Positions 61,887 to 64,000 of a stretch of 64,000 bases of DNA are shown here, in pieces. The translations under genes and the position numbers were made by a program. The notes beneath the pieces were generated by a model. It saw only the letters and a program-made list of their open reading frames with translations. It was not told where the DNA came from and did not search any database. How positions within the stretch are numbered: the stretch's first letter is position 1; each line of letters begins with the position of its first letter. The stretch is taken from positions 58,085,174-58,149,173 of the forward strand of contig CM059975.1 in assembly GCA_030490835.1 (NCBI GenBank). The letters are read 5' to 3'. The DNA comes from Annona cherimola (Eukaryota > Streptophyta > Magnoliopsida > Magnoliales > Annonaceae).

Positions 61887-64000
61887 CTAATTTAACTCAA
61901 TCATCCCCATATCATTTCTGATTTTATAAAATGATTCTTTTGCTAAAGGTTTGGTGAATATATCAGCAATTTGATCCTCAGTTTTCACATATTCCAAACA
62001 AACATCATGATTTTCAACATGTTCACGGATGAAATGATGTCTCACATCTATATGTTTGGTTCTAGAGTGTAATACTGGATTTTTAGTTAAACATATTGCA
62101 CTCGTATTATCACATTTAATTGGAATATTATAATAATCAATCCCATAATCTTTTAATTATTGTTTCATCCAAAGTAGTTGGGCACAACAGCTCCCGGCGG
62201 CTATATATTCATCTTCCGCCGTAGATAGAGCAACACTAGTTTGTTTCCTTGAATACCATGAAACCAACATGTTTCCAAGGAATTGACATGTTCCACTAGT
62301 ATTTTTTCTATCTACTTTGTAACCGGAAAAATCCGCATCCGAGTAGCCGATTAAATCAAACGTTGACCCCTTTGGATACCGTAGTCCAAGATTAGTGGTA
62401 TTTATCAAATATTTAAAAATTCATTTTACAGCCAATAAATGTGATTCTTTAGGACATGCTTGGAATCTAGAATACATACATACACTGAAAAGAATATCCG
62501 GTCTAGAAGCAGTTAAATACAACAATGATCCTATCATACTTCTATAAAGCTTTTGATCGATACATTTACCGTTTTCATCCGTGTCGATCTTGATTGTTGA
62601 CCTCATTGGAATATTTGCTCCTTTGCTAGTTTCCATTCCAAATTTCTTTAGCATTTCTTTGATGTACTTGGACTGATTTATGAATATTCCTTCGGCTTGT
62701 TGCTTGATTTGCAGTCCAAGGAAGAAATTTAAATCTCCCATCATGCTCATTTCAAATTCGCTCTGCATAATCTTAGAAAATTCTTGGCACAGAGTTTCAT
62801 CAGTAGCACCAAATATTATATCATCTACATCAATTTGCACAATTAAAATATTTTTACTTTTATACTTGATGAATAAAGTAGTATCAACTTTTCCTCTTTG
62901 AAATTCATAATCAATCAAAAATGTATTTAACCTTTCATACCAAGCTCGTGGGGCTTGTTTTAGTCCATATAATGCTTTGGTCAGCTTATAAACATATTTT
63001 GATTGATCCTTTTCTTCAAATCCAGGGGGTTGTTCAACATATACTTCTTCATTCAAGTACCCATTCAAAAATGCGCTTTTTACAACCATTTGAAACAATT
63101 TGAAATTCACGTGAGAAGCAAATGCTAGTAAAATGTGTATGGCTTCTAATCTAGTCACAGGTGCATATGATTCTTCAAAATCAATCCCTTCTTCCTTGGA
63201 ATACCCTTTGGCTACTAGTCTAGCTTTGTTTCTTATTACAAGTCCGCTGTCATCCAATTTGTTCCTAAATACCCATTTGGTACCAATAATGGTATAACCA
63301 TTTGGTCTAGGAAGTAAATGTCATACATTATTTCTTTCAAATTGATTTAGCTCTTCTTGCATTGCAATAATCCAGTTTTCATCATTAAGAGCTTGTTCGA
63401 TAGTGGTTGGTTTAATTTTTGACACAAATGCATATTGTCCACAAATATTTTGTTTTGATCTCCTAGTTTTTACTCCTTCATAAATATTTTCAATGACTTG
63501 CTCAATTGGATGAGCATTCTTGAATTTCAAATCAATTGGAGGTTTGTAGGAGTCATTACCTTCACTTACCTCTTCCTCCATGGGGTTTTCTGGCTTGAGC
63601 TCGGTTTCCTTTTGTTGTTCTTGTTGTTTTGCTTTTGTATCATCTGCATCACTTAGTTCATTCTCCTTTCTCAGAGTTTGGTTAAATTCATCAAAAACAA
63701 CATGTATTGATTCTTCTACTATTTGATTTCTTCTGTTGAAAATCCTATATGCTCTGCTATTTGATGAATAACCTAAGAAAATAGCTTCATCACTTTTGGC
63801 ATCTAATTTTTCCAAATTTATTTTTCCATTATTTAACACATAACAAGTACATCCAAAAGTATGGAAATATGATATGTTTGGTTTTCTATCTTTCCAAAGT
63901 TCATATGGGGTCTTTTTCAATATTGCTTTAATGGTAACTCGGTTTAATACATGACAAGCTGTATTTACAGCTTCACCCCAAAATCTTTTGGACAATTTAC
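61887..64000 (-). pseudogene. pol of element D: integrase end, RT, RNase H
   Basis: From the window edge: integrase C-terminal part (KRFWGEAVNTACHVLNRVTI, FGCTCYVLNNG, IFLGYSSNSRAYRIF), linker, RT and RNase H (YSDADFSGY near 62340, SVALSTAEDEYIAAGS). It ends at TAG 61887-61889 after IRNDMGMIEL. Only three in-frame stops are seen: TGA 63321-63323 (a Trp position), TGA near 62418, and TAA 62157-62159. Two RT catalytic sites are changed: [11 protein letters not shown] reads [11 protein letters not shown] near 63085, and YVDDIIFG reads DVDDIIFG near 62830. The Asp-to-Val change alone should abolish polymerisation. Apart from this the domain is well preserved. Confidence 0.9.

Larger units (their letters stand above)
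57462..64000 (-). mobile_element. Ty1/copia (Sirevirus-like) element D, 3' part
   Basis: On the - strand it reads pol (from the window edge to 61887), an untranslated region, an extra ORF (61254-59635), a polypurine tract and the 3' LTR (59328-57462). The 5' LTR, gag, protease and early integrase are outside the window. An extra ORF between pol and the 3' LTR is the arrangement described for Sireviruses with an env-like gene. The coding parts carry few lesions compared with A and E, so D is among the younger elements. Confidence 0.9.

Overview
This window is plant nuclear DNA, almost certainly from a flowering plant. It is AT-rich, gene-poor and built almost entirely of LTR retrotransposons nested inside one another. 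The organism call rests on four things: Sirevirus-type Ty1/copia pol modules, Athila-type Ty3/gypsy modules, a Tourist-like MITE, and a broken gene joining a plant TCP transcription-factor domain to a plant-type uroporphyrinogen-III methyltransferase (SUMT) domain. I see no intact host gene, tRNA, rRNA or CRISPR array.

Layout. 1-7785: right-hand part of a copia element (A, + strand) with decayed gag and pol and a 3' LTR at 6119-7785. A solo LTR of a related element (675-2563, - strand) splits its gag zinc knuckle. A itself lies inside a long LTR-type repeat (B1, 7786-14828). B1 carries a foreign block holding a Tourist-like MITE (10935-11225) and the TCP-SUMT chimera (11295-12747, - strand). 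14829-17397: remnants. 17398-24711: Athila-type 5' LTR (J) split by solo LTR H (18277-24451), itself split by solo LTR B2 (20313-23613); H and B2 both have perfect 5-bp target duplications. 24712-26800 and 38957-40648: Athila gag/protease/RT (G1), split by copia element E (26801-38951, - strand, target duplication ATTTC). E contains a rearranged second LTR (F, 28047-29185) and a 3.1-kb solo LTR (C, 34670-37808, target duplication GTAGT). 40649-42960: unclassified repeats. 42960-48615: two more Athila pieces (G2 RNase H/integrase, then G3 gag to integrase). 50520-51560: env-position ORF of the Athila type. 52951-54223: Athila LTR. 54224-56358: B-family LTR fragment (B3). 56359-57330: copia LTR fragment. 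57462-64000: copia element D (- strand, right end outside the window), with an LTR, a polypurine tract, an extra ORF of about 540 codons in the env-like position, and a nearly intact pol.

The coding regions are retroelement gag/protease/integrase/RT/RNase H modules, nearly all broken by stops, frameshifts or later insertions. Together they read as a layered insertion history. The most notable items are the TCP-SUMT chimeric pseudogene, the nested palindromic repeat (core AAGTCGACTT) that fills the LTRs of the copia family, and the extra ORF of element D, whose presence differs between family members. Family names come from recognising motifs by eye, with no database search; boundaries with target duplications are firm to the base, others are approximate.
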